64,000 nucleotides of DNA from Thiofilum sp. (lineage in GTDB: Bacteria > Pseudomonadota > Gammaproteobacteria > Thiotrichales > Thiotrichaceae), in the NCBI RefSeq assembly GCF_016711335.1, contig NZ_JADJTF010000004.1, forward strand, positions 1-64,000, in the 5' to 3' direction. The notes below the pieces were generated by a model. That model was not told the DNA's origin. It searched no databases and worked only from the letters and a program-made list of their open reading frames with translations. The stretch's first letter is position 1. Each line of letters starts with the position of its first letter. Position numbers and translations under genes: made by a program. This document shows positions 15,319 to 24,509 of this stretch, piece after piece.

Positions 15319-18300
15319 TTATAAGCCTAGGGTTTCTAGTTGTTCTAGTAATAGGAGGAGTTCGACAGCATCGTCGTAATCTAAAGCCTCATCTTCCGCT
15401 AAAGATTTATCACGGCTACCTGAAATAATTTCTCTAAGTTTAGGAATAAATATTTTGAGGTAGCGCTGCTGAGTTTGTGCCTCTCTTTCGTGTAGTTCCT
15501 GCAAAATCACATCCGTTTGCTTTGCTTGTATCGCTTGTAAAGTTGCTTGGGCTAATTGAGCAGAAAGAATATTAGTCTGCCCACCCTCACGCCGATAGGC
15601 TAAATAGGATTGTATGGCTTGTTGCCGTGCAGCTTGGGCAGCTTGCGTGTTACCACAGGCAGTTTCTAAATTGTATAAACAAGCCCATGTTTTCCAAGGC
15701 TCAGCTACATGACCAAATGCTTTGTCACACTCAATCGCTCGTTGTAACTCAATACGCGCTTCCTCATACCGCTCTAAGCGAATTAAAGTATTCGCTAAAT
15801 TATTGCGTGCTAAACCTTCAGAACGTAAATCTCGCAAAGCAACATATAACTCTACTGCTTGCTGATACCAAGTAAGCGCTTGCTCTAAACGCTCCCAATC
15901 ATCATATAAATTACCCAACTCACTTAAAGTCCTTGCCTCACCTGCTCGATTACCTTGCTGACTATTAATCGCTAACGATTGCTTATAGGCGTGCTCTGCT
16001 GGGGCATAGTGTTGTTGCCGTCGATACACCATAGCGATTTGATGCCATGCAACAGCTACTGAACTAGGTTCATTGAGTTGGTTAAACAAATCTAAGGCTT
16101 CGTGATAACCTGCTAAAGCCTCCTCATAACGCTGTTGCTGCATACGCACGGTAGCTAGTTGTATTTTTCCAACAGCAACACCACGTAAATCCTTTAACTC
16201 CTCATCTAACATTATGCTTTTTTCATAAGCCTCAGTCGCCTGATCCCATTGCCCTAGCCCAAGCAAACAATCGCCTTGCTCAGTTAAGCACTTAGAAGCC
16301 ATACCTGCGCCACTTTCGCCTAAAGCCTCAAAACCCTGTTGAGCCGCTTGTAAATAGGGCAAAGCTTGTGCAGATTCACCACCCATTTCTAATATCCGCC
16401 CTAATAAAAATTGTGCTATTGCCCCATCATAATCTGCATCTGTATAAGCATGCATACCTGCTTGCTGACATTGCGCTAATAGTTGCTGAGCTTGGTGTGA
16501 AGCCTGCTGCAAATCACCTTGCTGGAATAAACGCTCAATACTCATACGCTCATGCTCAAAACGCGCATGGCTCCAATCCGTCATAGTCTGCGCAATACTG
16601 TGCCGCCATTGCACCACCGTTTGCAACGCTTGAGGCTGGTTTAGGGATGCAAGTAATTGTTCAACCCTACCCAACTTATCTAATACTAAATCGCCACTCA
16701 CTGGCTCTTGTTGCCATGCTTGCACCTGTTGTTGTAAATAACGCATTAAATTAGGCAACTCTAATAAACCTAGCTGTTGCGCTAACTGAGTATCTTGAAA
16801 ACGTTGTTGATAAAGGTAATCAACCAACTCCCCCATCACCTCTACCCAACGCTGTTGATAGCTTTGCCACTGCTCCTCACTCAAAGACAATTTTAAATAA
16901 GGTGCTAAAGCAGGGTCGAAACGTACATAGCTATAGGCTTGTTCTTCAGCTAAACCTACCTCAATCAGTTCGGCTAATAGTTGTTTAGCTGGCTCAACCT
17001 CACCAGCACACGCTACTTCAGAAACCGTATAAAGAATTCCCCCACCCTCAAACACTGCCAACCCTTGCACCCGCTCCCGCATCTCCGGCGACAAGCGCTG
17101 CAACGACAACTCCACACTCGCAAACAACGACAACTCACGCTGATCAGGGAAACGCTGATGCAAATCGTGCATAATCTGTTGAGTATGCTCAGTGGTCGCA
17201 CTCAAGCCCGACCGTGCCAACTCCCGCGCCAACAACACCAACGCCCGCGCATGACACCCCACCGCCTCCACCAACGCCCTCACCTGCTCCGGCTCATGCC
17301 CACGCTCATCATGGCGCAGTTGCAACCCCTCGGTATTCATCACCTGCAACACCAAAGCCTTAGCATCCCGCACACTCAAAGCCCCCAACGTAATAGGACG
17401 CACCACAAAAGGCTCAGGCAAAGCCTCGCGTGAGGTAAACAGCATCTTCGCCCCCTTCCCCCATTTCGGGGGAAGGGCTGGGGATGGGGGCAAAGGCAGT
17501 AACAAACCCCACAAAAGTTCTAAAACCTCCGCCAAATTTGCCTCATCCGCCAACAAGCTCTCTACATTATCCACCACAATCAACACGCGCTGATTTTCCA
17601 GCTCACGTTGAATCGGCTGTAGCGCCTGTTTTAAATCTTTGTACTCAGCAACCGCGTAATAATCCCCTACCAACTGCTTACCCAAAACATCCACCACCGC
17701 CCGCACATGGCGATTGTAGCCATCCTCCACACTAATAAACGCCGCCCGATCCACACGCCCACTACGCACCAACCACCGCGCCAATTCCACCGCCAGCGTC
17801 GTCTTACCTATTCCCCCTTGACCCCGTAACACGGCATAAGGTTGTTGTTCCAATAAGCGCTCCACCTGCAACAACTCACGACTGCGCCCAATAAAGGTAT
17901 GAGAAGGCGTCTCAGGCAAAAAGCCAAACTGCAAAGCGCGTCTATGGGTATTCACCCGCTGCGCCATTTCTGAAGGCAAGGTCTGGAATAAAGCAGGGTC
18001 GTAGTGTTCTTGGTATAAAATAGGTACAAACCAATCTTTTAAATGCACATCACCCACGCTTTGCTGCGAAAAGCGGAAGGTGTTACGCATTAAACTACTT
18101 TGCCCCTGCAACATCGCCGACGCCACGCGCTCACCCTGCGCTAAGGATTGATAAAACGGCTCGACAAATTGCTGCGCTGTCACCACCAGCACACTATGCG
18201 TCATTGCCACAACGGAGCTAATCCCCTGCTGCAATAAACTCGCCGCCACCGAATCGGTAGGATTTTTATCACTTTGCGCACTCTGGCACGCTTCCAGCAC

Positions 18301-19707
18301 CACTAGAGGAATCCGATAATCACGCAATAATGCCGCTAGTTTATCCGCATGGACTAAATCCATACGGCGCTGTTCCAGTTGCTTAGCATCCTCAGCTTTT
18401 TCAAAGCACAACGCCCCCAGCCCATAGTGCGCGTCATATACCCCATGACCATCAAAATGCAGCACATGATAGGGTTCATTCGCCCGACTAGCCCGCTGCA
18501 ATTCTTGCTCTAAAGCCTCCACTGTAGCAGGTGATAACAAGGTCAACTGCACCAAGCTCCCCAGATTTTCAACCGCATTCACCAAAGGCAAAGCACTAGC
18601 GCGATGGTCAAGATAGCTCACGCCTTTTTGTTCGGGGCGACTGGTGACTAATAAAATCCGAATCGGGAGACTCAGTTGCAAGGCTTCATGCTGTTTGTAA
18701 TTCGGTAAGCGCCGCCGGACTCGAATCGGATATTTACCCTCGGCTAAATACCCCTCATCGTCATGCAATAACTCCCAAGGCACGGCTTGTAAGCGACTGG
18801 CTGCAATACGCGCTTGCTCTTGAGCCGCTAAGCTTTCGCCCTCCATTACCTCCGCACTGATTTGCACCGAAAAACGCCGATCTGCATGTTTATGCTGATT
18901 CCACGATTGCAGGACTTCGTGGCAATACTCTTTACCTAATGTGGCTTGATAGAGTGCTTTACCCCATTGCGGTAATAACTCCTCAAGCTTCTCCGCACGG
19001 GTGCGAAACACCCCCACAGCCCACTCGTGATAGTGCTCTAAATACCAGCTCAATTCCTCTAAGCCTTGCAACCCTTTAGCTGGAATCGGCAAGGTAAATT
19101 TAAACGTTGTGGTTTCAATCGGACGTTCAACAGGATTACCCGCATCAAAGATTAATTTAGCTCTAGCACTGACTTGCTCGGTATGATTGTCCAGTGCTTG
19201 AATCGTAGGCTCGCTTAGCTCTAAACGTAATTCGACTAAGGGCTTAAACTGAATAGCTTGCGCCACATTCATCTCATCCGGTAAACGCTCACCCAACGCC
19301 GCCAAAATACGTGGCATAGCTTCTTCGAGCTTACCCACACCTAGCTCAATCCTCTCACCCGCAGGTTCTTCACTAAAATAACGCTTTAAAGCTTTGGGTG
19401 TGATATTGGGGAGCATCAAGGGAATAATACGAAAATCAGCGCGTTCCTTAGCGACTTGCTCAGCTAATTTGATTTCAGCAAACACCCAATCAGAATTAAT
19501 AGTTTCAGGACTAATCACTACTAACACATGCCGCGCTACACGAATGGCGGCTTCAATCTCAGGGCGTAACTGATCGCCCCCGCGTAAATTACGCGAATCT
19601 ACCCAAACTTTTAAATGATTTGCTTCTAATTGCTCGCGTAACTGTTTGACGAAAGCATCATCGGCAGACGCATGAGAGATAAAAATGTGTGAGTGAGGCG
19701 TCGACAT
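15319..19707 (-). CDS. TIR-CHAT-NB-ARC-TPR STAND protein
   Basis: 1462 residues. Domains in order: TIR at about 1-140 (HIFISHASADDAFVKQL, with putative catalytic Glu78 in SDWVFAEIK); a linker of about 160; a CHAT caspase-like protease domain at about 300-570 with His421 in LHFDGHG and Cys474 in LEACQSAQ; an NB-ARC ATPase from about 610 with Lys635 in GQGGIGKTTLA and Walker B in VLIVVDNVES; then a winged-helix-like part and TPRs to the end. A CAGGAG precedes the start. The combination of TIR NADase-like, protease and NTP-switch domains is that of bacterial immune or programmed-death sensors; such a role is inferred. Residues about 739-754 come from a palindromic repeat. Confidence 0.9.
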   Translation of the reverse strand: MSTPHSHIFISHASADDAFVKQLREQLEANHLKVWVDSRNLRGGDQLRPEIEAAIRVARHVLVVISPETINSDWVFAEIKLAEQVAKERADFRIIPLMLPNITPKALKRYFSEEPAGERIELGVGKLEEAMPRILAALGERLPDEMNVAQAIQFKPLVELRLELSEPTIQALDNHTEQVSARAKLIFDAGNPVERPIETTTFKFTLPIPAKGLQGLEELSWYLEHYHEWAVGVFRTRAEKLEELLPQWGKALYQATLGKEYCHEVLQSWNQHKHADRRFSVQISAEVMEGESLAAQEQARIAASRLQAVPWELLHDDEGYLAEGKYPIRVRRRLPNYKQHEALQLSLPIRILLVTSRPEQKGVSYLDHRASALPLVNAVENLGSLVQLTLLSPATVEALEQELQRASRANEPYHVLHFDGHGVYDAHYGLGALCFEKAEDAKQLEQRRMDLVHADKLAALLRDYRIPLVVLEACQSAQSDKNPTDSVAASLLQQGISSVVAMTHSVLVVTAQQFVEPFYQSLAQGERVASAMLQGQSSLMRNTFRFSQQSVGDVHLKDWFVPILYQEHYDPALFQTLPSEMAQRVNTHRRALQFGFLPETPSHTFIGRSRELLQVERLLEQQPYAVLRGQGGIGKTTLAVELARWLVRSGRVDRAAFISVEDGYNRHVRAVVDVLGKQLVGDYYAVAEYKDLKQALQPIQRELENQRVLIVVDNVESLLADEANLAEVLELLWGLLLPLPPSPALPPKWGKGAKMLFTSREALPEPFVVRPITLGALSVRDAKALVLQVMNTEGLQLRHDERGHEPEQVRALVEAVGCHARALVLLARELARSGLSATTEHTQQIMHDLHQRFPDQRELSLFASVELSLQRLSPEMRERVQGLAVFEGGGILYTVSEVACAGEVEPAKQLLAELIEVGLAEEQAYSYVRFDPALAPYLKLSLSEEQWQSYQQRWVEVMGELVDYLYQQRFQDTQLAQQLGLLELPNLMRYLQQQVQAWQQEPVSGDLVLDKLGRVEQLLASLNQPQALQTVVQWRHSIAQTMTDWSHARFEHERMSIERLFQQGDLQQASHQAQQLLAQCQQAGMHAYTDADYDGAIAQFLLGRILEMGGESAQALPYLQAAQQGFEALGESGAGMASKCLTEQGDCLLGLGQWDQATEAYEKSIMLDEELKDLRGVAVGKIQLATVRMQQQRYEEALAGYHEALDLFNQLNEPSSVAVAWHQIAMVYRRQQHYAPAEHAYKQSLAINSQQGNRAGEARTLSELGNLYDDWERLEQALTWYQQAVELYVALRDLRSEGLARNNLANTLIRLERYEEARIELQRAIECDKAFGHVAEPWKTWACLYNLETACGNTQAAQAARQQAIQSYLAYRREGGQTNILSAQLAQATLQAIQAKQTDVILQELHEREAQTQQRYLKIFIPKLREIISGSRDKSLAEDEALDYDDAVELLLLLEQLETLGL
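17453..17477. repeat. Palindromic repeat inserted in frame in NB-ARC region
   Basis: CCCTTCCCCC at 17453-17462 and GGGGGAAGGG at 17468-17477 form a perfect ten-base stem, followed by a further G-rich stretch to about 17491. On the gene strand it encodes a Pro-rich segment (PSPALPPKWGKGAK) between Walker B and the next conserved strand (MLFTSRE). Such low-complexity segments are typical of intergenic palindromic repeats that landed in coding DNA without breaking the frame. Confidence 0.7.
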
Positions 19708-19790
19708 GCAATACTCCTGAGCTGGGGATAAGCGGAGTATATCACTGGACTAAAGGTAGTTTGAGTTAAACTTAAAATATTCAGCCCTAT

Positions 19791-20474
19791 TCAACTCGGC
19801 AACACCCATTTATACCCCACCCCATACACCGCTCGAATCAAATCATGTTCAGGCAATAGCTGCTCTAACTTGCGGCGTAAATTTTTAATATGACTATCCA
19901 GCACTCGCTCGGATACTTCGTGATTCGGCTCATAAAGCTGATCTAATAATTGCGCTCGACTATAAACTCGCTCTGGATGCTGCACCAAATAATGCAATAA
20001 ACGAAATTCAAAGGGCGTGAGATCCAATACTTGCCCTTTTACTCTAGCTTCTAAACGTTCGGGATCAGTACTAATTAATTCCATTGTATTAGTAGCCGGT
20101 ATTTGAGTACGGCGTAAAATGTTTTTAATTCTTGCTACTAATTCACGCTGACTATAGGGCTTACAAATATAATCATCCGCCCCCAATTCCAAACCACGCA
20201 GCCGATCTAATTCGGTCACTTTTGCCGTTGCCATAATCACCGGAAGGGCGCTAAAGGTGCGCAACTCGCGATAAATCGACAAACCATCGCGCTCTGGCAA
20301 CATTAAATCCAGCACTATTAAATCGGGATTATATTGCTTTACCCACTCAATCACCCCTAAGCCTTGATGGAGCCAATGTGCCTGCATGTCATTATGAATG
20401 AGATAATCCATTAAAACAGACGCTAGTTTGGGTTCATCTTCCACAATTAAAATTAAGGGTTGTGCTTTAGACAT
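19791..20474 (-). CDS. baeR: BaeR-like response regulator
   Basis: 227 residues: receiver with Asp56 (LIVLDLMLP) and Lys in DDYICKPYS, then an OmpR-type winged helix (LDLTPFEFRLLHYLVQHPER, LDSHIKNLRRKLE). The text IVEDEPKLASVLMDYL, ELGADDYICKPYS and IRAVYGVGYKW closely follows E. coli BaeR. It shares one base with the end-to-start junction of the kinase upstream (20474), so the two are co-expressed. BaeR controls envelope-stress and efflux genes in enterics; targets here are not visible. Confidence 0.85.
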   Translation of the reverse strand: MSKAQPLILIVEDEPKLASVLMDYLIHNDMQAHWLHQGLGVIEWVKQYNPDLIVLDLMLPERDGLSIYRELRTFSALPVIMATAKVTELDRLRGLELGADDYICKPYSQRELVARIKNILRRTQIPATNTMELISTDPERLEARVKGQVLDLTPFEFRLLHYLVQHPERVYSRAQLLDQLYEPNHEVSERVLDSHIKNLRRKLEQLLPEHDLIRAVYGVGYKWVLPS

Positions 20475-21895
20475 TATTTTCCCTCCTGATAGGGCAACAC
20501 GACCCTAATTCGTAAACCACCTAAGGGCGAAGGTTCAGCCGCAATCATACCCTGATGCGCAGTCACAATCGCTTTAGCAATTGCTAATCCCAGACCAGAG
20601 CCACCTTTAGAACGTTGACGCGATGCATCAACCCGATACAAACGCTCAAACAAATAGGGCAATGACTCACTAGGCACAGCAGGCGGCGTGTCATCTAATA
20701 GGACTTGTACCGTGCGTTGAGCGGGATTGAGCTGATAGGTGATTTTGATCAGCCCGCCGCTATCGGTATAGCGCACACTATTAGTTAGGAGATTGACCCA
20801 TAATTGTTTCAGCCACTGAGCATCCCCTGCTATCTTAATGGGCGCTACAGCTTCCAGCTCTAGGGTTAAGCCTTTGTCCTGAATTAAGGCTTGAATACTC
20901 ACCACACTATGAGCGATCACTTCATTCAGTATCAATGCTTCACGCTCAAGTACTAATTCACCCGAATCCGCCCGTGCTAGATAATGCAACTCCTCCACCA
21001 ATTGCCCTAAGCCCATAATCTCCTGATGCAAAGACTCAATTGCTTTGAGATTAAGCGGGCGCACTCCATCTAATAAGGCTTCACTCTCACTTTGCAACAC
21101 CGCCAAAGGAGTACGTAATTCGTGGGAAATATCGGTAATCCATTGCTGCTGGTTAATCGCATTGCGCTCTAGAGTCTCAGCCATTTGATTAAAATGCTGT
21201 GCCAATTGCCCTAACTCATCTTGGCTAGTGATGGGAATACGGGTATTGAGTTTATGCTCTGCAAGCTCTTGCGTGCCTGATTTAAGCAATTGAATCGGCT
21301 TTAAAAAATGGCGTAATAGCAACCAACTTAAAACCAAAGCTAAGCCTGCTGCTACTAATATAATCCAATATAAATGAGTACTTTGCTGCTTAATAAAGGC
21401 TTCTGCCAATTCATCCGTAATCGGTTGTCCTTGACGCACCACTAGCCAACCCACCGTTTGCCCTAGCTGAATTACAATAGGAAACTCAGTCAAGGTTTGC
21501 CCTTGCTCCAATTGTTTAGCTAAGGGATCACCTACTATAAACTGGTGATGTTGGTCAAACAGGCTTAGGCGCAAAATAAGGGGGAGTGCACGCTTTTTAA
21601 TACGCGGTTCGGGTAGCTTTTGGGGCGGCGGTAGATCGATATTAGGCTCTAATTGAGCAATGAGTTGATGCCAATTTCTATCTTGCGCTTGTAAGGCTTG
21701 GAAGCTACCTTGTTGCTCATAATAGCGGGCGAGCTGTTGAGTGAGACTCTTAGCCTTCGCTAATTCACTATTATGGAGATACTCAGCAAAGCCCGTTTTA
21801 AAACTCCATTGGCTAAAAATCGCCATTATCAGCACCATGACCCCACTCGCTCCTAACAGAGTGAGAAATAATTTATGAAAGATTTTCAGTGTCAT
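20474..21895 (-). CDS. baeS: BaeS-like sensor histidine kinase
   Basis: 473 residues. TM1 is at about 10-30 and TM2 at about 172-195, enclosing a periplasmic sensor domain; HAMP follows (LLRHFLKPIQLLKSGTQELA). His258 lies in ITDISHELRTPLAVL, and the ATPase boxes are NLLTNSVRYTD and GGSGLGLAI. The sequence ELGQLAQHFNQMAETLERN and the spacing resemble BaeS. It is the upstream gene of a two-gene unit with baeR. An envelope-stress signal is inferred from the family. Confidence 0.85.
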   Translation of the reverse strand: MTLKIFHKLFLTLLGASGVMVLIMAIFSQWSFKTGFAEYLHNSELAKAKSLTQQLARYYEQQGSFQALQAQDRNWHQLIAQLEPNIDLPPPQKLPEPRIKKRALPLILRLSLFDQHHQFIVGDPLAKQLEQGQTLTEFPIVIQLGQTVGWLVVRQGQPITDELAEAFIKQQSTHLYWIILVAAGLALVLSWLLLRHFLKPIQLLKSGTQELAEHKLNTRIPITSQDELGQLAQHFNQMAETLERNAINQQQWITDISHELRTPLAVLQSESEALLDGVRPLNLKAIESLHQEIMGLGQLVEELHYLARADSGELVLEREALILNEVIAHSVVSIQALIQDKGLTLELEAVAPIKIAGDAQWLKQLWVNLLTNSVRYTDSGGLIKITYQLNPAQRTVQVLLDDTPPAVPSESLPYLFERLYRVDASRQRSKGGSGLGLAIAKAIVTAHQGMIAAEPSPLGGLRIRVVLPYQEGK

Positions 21896-22000
21896 AGTGC
21901 TTAATGTCCGCTATGTTTACCCCTATAGCTTACTTGGGTACTTTGCAAATAGTGTGTCTTACTGGCTTAATGCGAGTACTTTTTTAATTCAATGGCTCTT

Positions 22001-22600
22001 ATGAACTGGTTAGCGCATTTACATTTAGCGGCTCTGGTACAGGCTGATCCTGCCAGTAGCTTATTGCCTGACCTGATTAATACCCGTCACTTGCACCAGT
22101 TTACTCCCGAACAACAATACGCGATTAGTGTACATCAAGCGATTGATCGCTTTACCGATCAACACCCCCAAGTCAAAGTGAGCAAACAACGCATTACCCC
22201 ACCCTTTACGCGCTTTGCGGGTATCTTGATTGACGTTTTTTATGATTACTGTTTAAGCCAAAGCTGGGAGTTTTACGCCACTGCATCCTTAAATGAGTTT
22301 ATTCAAGCGACTCATGTGCAACTCGCTCAGACACGAGATTTACCTAATCCTGCGCCCACTATTATTAAGCACTTAATCGAGCAACACTGGTTAAGCTCTT
22401 ATCAAACCCTAGCAGGTATTGAATTAAGCTTAGTACGTATGTCCAAACGGTTTAAGCGCCCAATTCAACTTTCAGGAGCGGTTGAAAATCTAAGGCTCAT
22501 TGAAACCGAGCTAATGGACGATTTTAATCAGTTTTACCCTGAACTGATGGCACATATTCAAGCCATTTCAATAGGTTTGCCACCTAAAGGCCCTAATTGA
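22001..22600 (+). CDS. acpH: Acyl carrier protein phosphodiesterase
   Basis: 199 residues from the ATG at 22001, which gives the family start MNWLAHLHLA (E. coli AcpH begins MNFLAHLHLA); an ATG nine bases upstream is in frame. SVHQAIDRFTDQHPQV and FAGILIDVFYDYCLSQSW contain the HD-type metal residues. The enzyme removes 4'-phosphopantetheine from holo-ACP. Its 3' end overlaps the convergent nuclease gene by 43 bases. Confidence 0.88.
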   Translation: MNWLAHLHLAALVQADPASSLLPDLINTRHLHQFTPEQQYAISVHQAIDRFTDQHPQVKVSKQRITPPFTRFAGILIDVFYDYCLSQSWEFYATASLNEFIQATHVQLAQTRDLPNPAPTIIKHLIEQHWLSSYQTLAGIELSLVRMSKRFKRPIQLSGAVENLRLIETELMDDFNQFYPELMAHIQAISIGLPPKGPN

Positions 22601-23337
22601 CGCCGCCCATTAAAACGGCAATTGAGTACTTCGCAGTGATTTTTACACAATCCAGAACGCTTAGGTGTCCAGCTATCGGTCTGATAAGCATGCTCTAAAC
22701 GCTTATGCCAATGCACAATTTGCTCACTAATGGCTGGAATATCTTTGCGCTCAATCTTGCCCTTTTTTTGTAATCCCTCTCCGGTATACACATAGCAAAA
22801 ATATAAGGTGTGCACTTGGGGAAAGCGGGCAAAGATTAATAAAGCATTCCATTGCAACTGCTTAGGGTCGTAATATTGCTCTTTAAACTTCCCCGTTTTC
22901 CAATCAATTAAGACCGCCACCCCTTGATCATTAATACAAATAAAATCATTGCGCCCGCGAATTAAACCATTAGGGTCAGTCCATTCTAATACCTGACCGT
23001 CTTTAGACATATTGAGTTCGTGTTCGATATAGACTTGAGAGGATTTAGGTTTGTATTGATCAATAATCTGTTTGATATGCTGAAAATGGCGCTCTGGATC
23101 ATCGTAATCACTGCTGGGCATAGTAGCGATTTGTGCATATCTAGCATACTCCTCGGCTAAAGCATGAATTAAGGAGCCAAATAGGGTCGCGGGAGTGTCC
23201 TGTTTAATCGCTTCTTTCGTGACATAGAACGCTTGATAGGCTCGCTCACAAGCAATAAAGGTATTCAAACTGCTATAGGTAGGGGTAAAGGGCAACGACA
23301 TAAACAAACAGCTCATCATAGGGGTATGGAGGAGCAT
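22558..23337 (-). CDS. PD-(D/E)XK nuclease-family protein with Cys cluster
   Basis: Up to 259 residues; the start is uncertain and a start at the Met codon at 23301 (MSLPFTPTYSSLNTF) would look more natural. TYSSLNTFIACERAYQ, GSLIHALAEEYA and VLIDWKTGKF are the conserved motifs of the RecB-like/PDDEXK_1 nuclease family. A cysteine in IACERAY and three at the C-terminus (LCKNHCEVLNC) resemble the four-Cys iron-sulfur clasp of AddB and Cas4. No cas or recBCD genes are near. A DNA-end-processing role is inferred. Confidence 0.78.
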   Translation of the reverse strand: MLLHTPMMSCLFMSLPFTPTYSSLNTFIACERAYQAFYVTKEAIKQDTPATLFGSLIHALAEEYARYAQIATMPSSDYDDPERHFQHIKQIIDQYKPKSSQVYIEHELNMSKDGQVLEWTDPNGLIRGRNDFICINDQGVAVLIDWKTGKFKEQYYDPKQLQWNALLIFARFPQVHTLYFCYVYTGEGLQKKGKIERKDIPAISEQIVHWHKRLEHAYQTDSWTPKRSGLCKNHCEVLNCRFNGRRQLGPLGGKPIEMA

Positions 23338-23477
23338 AACACTAGCGCCTTAACCTTTCATCTTAAAGGCTTTACCCTAGTCTAATAGCATGCAAGAGAC
23401 TGTAATATAAAGGATTGCTATTGTTAGCATTACGTGGCACATTGCGCCTGTTTATTGTTAGCGCGTAGGATTTTGGT

Positions 23478-24509
23478 ATGACCACTTTACAAGATATTGC
23501 GGATTACTTAGGGCTATCACGCGCTACAGTGAGTCGGGCATTAAATGGTTATCCCGAAGTCGGTCAAAAAACCCGTGAACGGGTACAAGAAGCCGCGCTT
23601 AAACTTAACTACCAACCCAATCTCAATGCACGCCAATTAGCCACCGGACGCTCTGGCATTATTGCCATGATGATGCTACTAGAACACAACCAAATCCAAG
23701 ACCTCAATCAGCTAGAGTTTATGACTAATCTCACCTTAGCGATTGAAAAAGGTGGCTTGGATATGGTGTTTCATGTGGTTACTCAAGTGGATGATTTAGA
23801 AGCCTATCGGCGCTTACTCAATCGCGGTGCGGTCGATGGAATGATTTTAAATCGCCCTCATGCTGATGATCCCCGCATCCCACTGTTGCAAGCCGCTAAT
23901 ATGCCCTTTGTGATGCACGGTCACAGTGATGCCAAGGTTTCTTATGCTTATTTTGATATTGATAATAAAGGGGCTTTTGCCGAAGCAACCGAGCTATTGC
24001 TGAATTTGGGACATCGTAATATTGCTTTTATTAATGGTCCAGAGCGTATGTCCTATGCTAATCAACGGTTGCAAGGGGCATTAAGCCAATATAAAAAGCT
24101 TAAAATTGACGCTAAAACCTTTATGCATATACCGACTGATTTAACCGAAGCAGCAGGCTATCACTGGGCGATGCGAGCTTTGAGCGGTGAACTGAATGAT
24201 AAACCGACCGCGTTTTTATGCTCCACCACTTCACAAGCGGCGGGGGTGTATCGCGCAGCGGCGCAGCATTCATTAGTAGTCGGTAAAGATATTGCGGTCA
24301 TTGCCCATGATGATGATTTACCCCACTGGCAAGCGACTCAATTTGAACCACCTTTGACGGTGACCTATGCGCCGATTCGGGATGCGTGTGAACCCTTAGC
24401 TACTATAATTATTGAACTGATAGCAGGCGCTAATCCGCTCAAATGGCAGCAGATGACTCAGCCACAATTGATAGTGCGTGAATCGACACAGGCTTTGGCA
24501 AGCCATTAG
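23478..24509 (+). CDS. LacI-family transcriptional regulator
   Basis: 343 residues. The HTH (TLQDIADYLGLSRATVSRAL) and hinge (LNYQPNLNARQLATGRSG) are classical LacI, followed by a periplasmic-binding-protein-like sensor domain (IAFINGPERMSYANQR, IAVIAHDDDLPH). LacI members usually control a neighbouring sugar operon, but none is present, so its regulon lies elsewhere. It is divergent from the nuclease gene. Confidence 0.9.
   Translation: MTTLQDIADYLGLSRATVSRALNGYPEVGQKTRERVQEAALKLNYQPNLNARQLATGRSGIIAMMMLLEHNQIQDLNQLEFMTNLTLAIEKGGLDMVFHVVTQVDDLEAYRRLLNRGAVDGMILNRPHADDPRIPLLQAANMPFVMHGHSDAKVSYAYFDIDNKGAFAEATELLLNLGHRNIAFINGPERMSYANQRLQGALSQYKKLKIDAKTFMHIPTDLTEAAGYHWAMRALSGELNDKPTAFLCSTTSQAAGVYRAAAQHSLVVGKDIAVIAHDDDLPHWQATQFEPPLTVTYAPIRDACEPLATIIIELIAGANPLKWQQMTQPQLIVRESTQALASH

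Noticed and set aside
16981..17433. 150-codon plus-strand frame inside the TIR-CHAT gene
   Set aside because: It is antisense to the well-supported NB-ARC region, has an Arg/His/Pro/Gln-rich composition without family likeness, and arises from the codon bias of the real gene.
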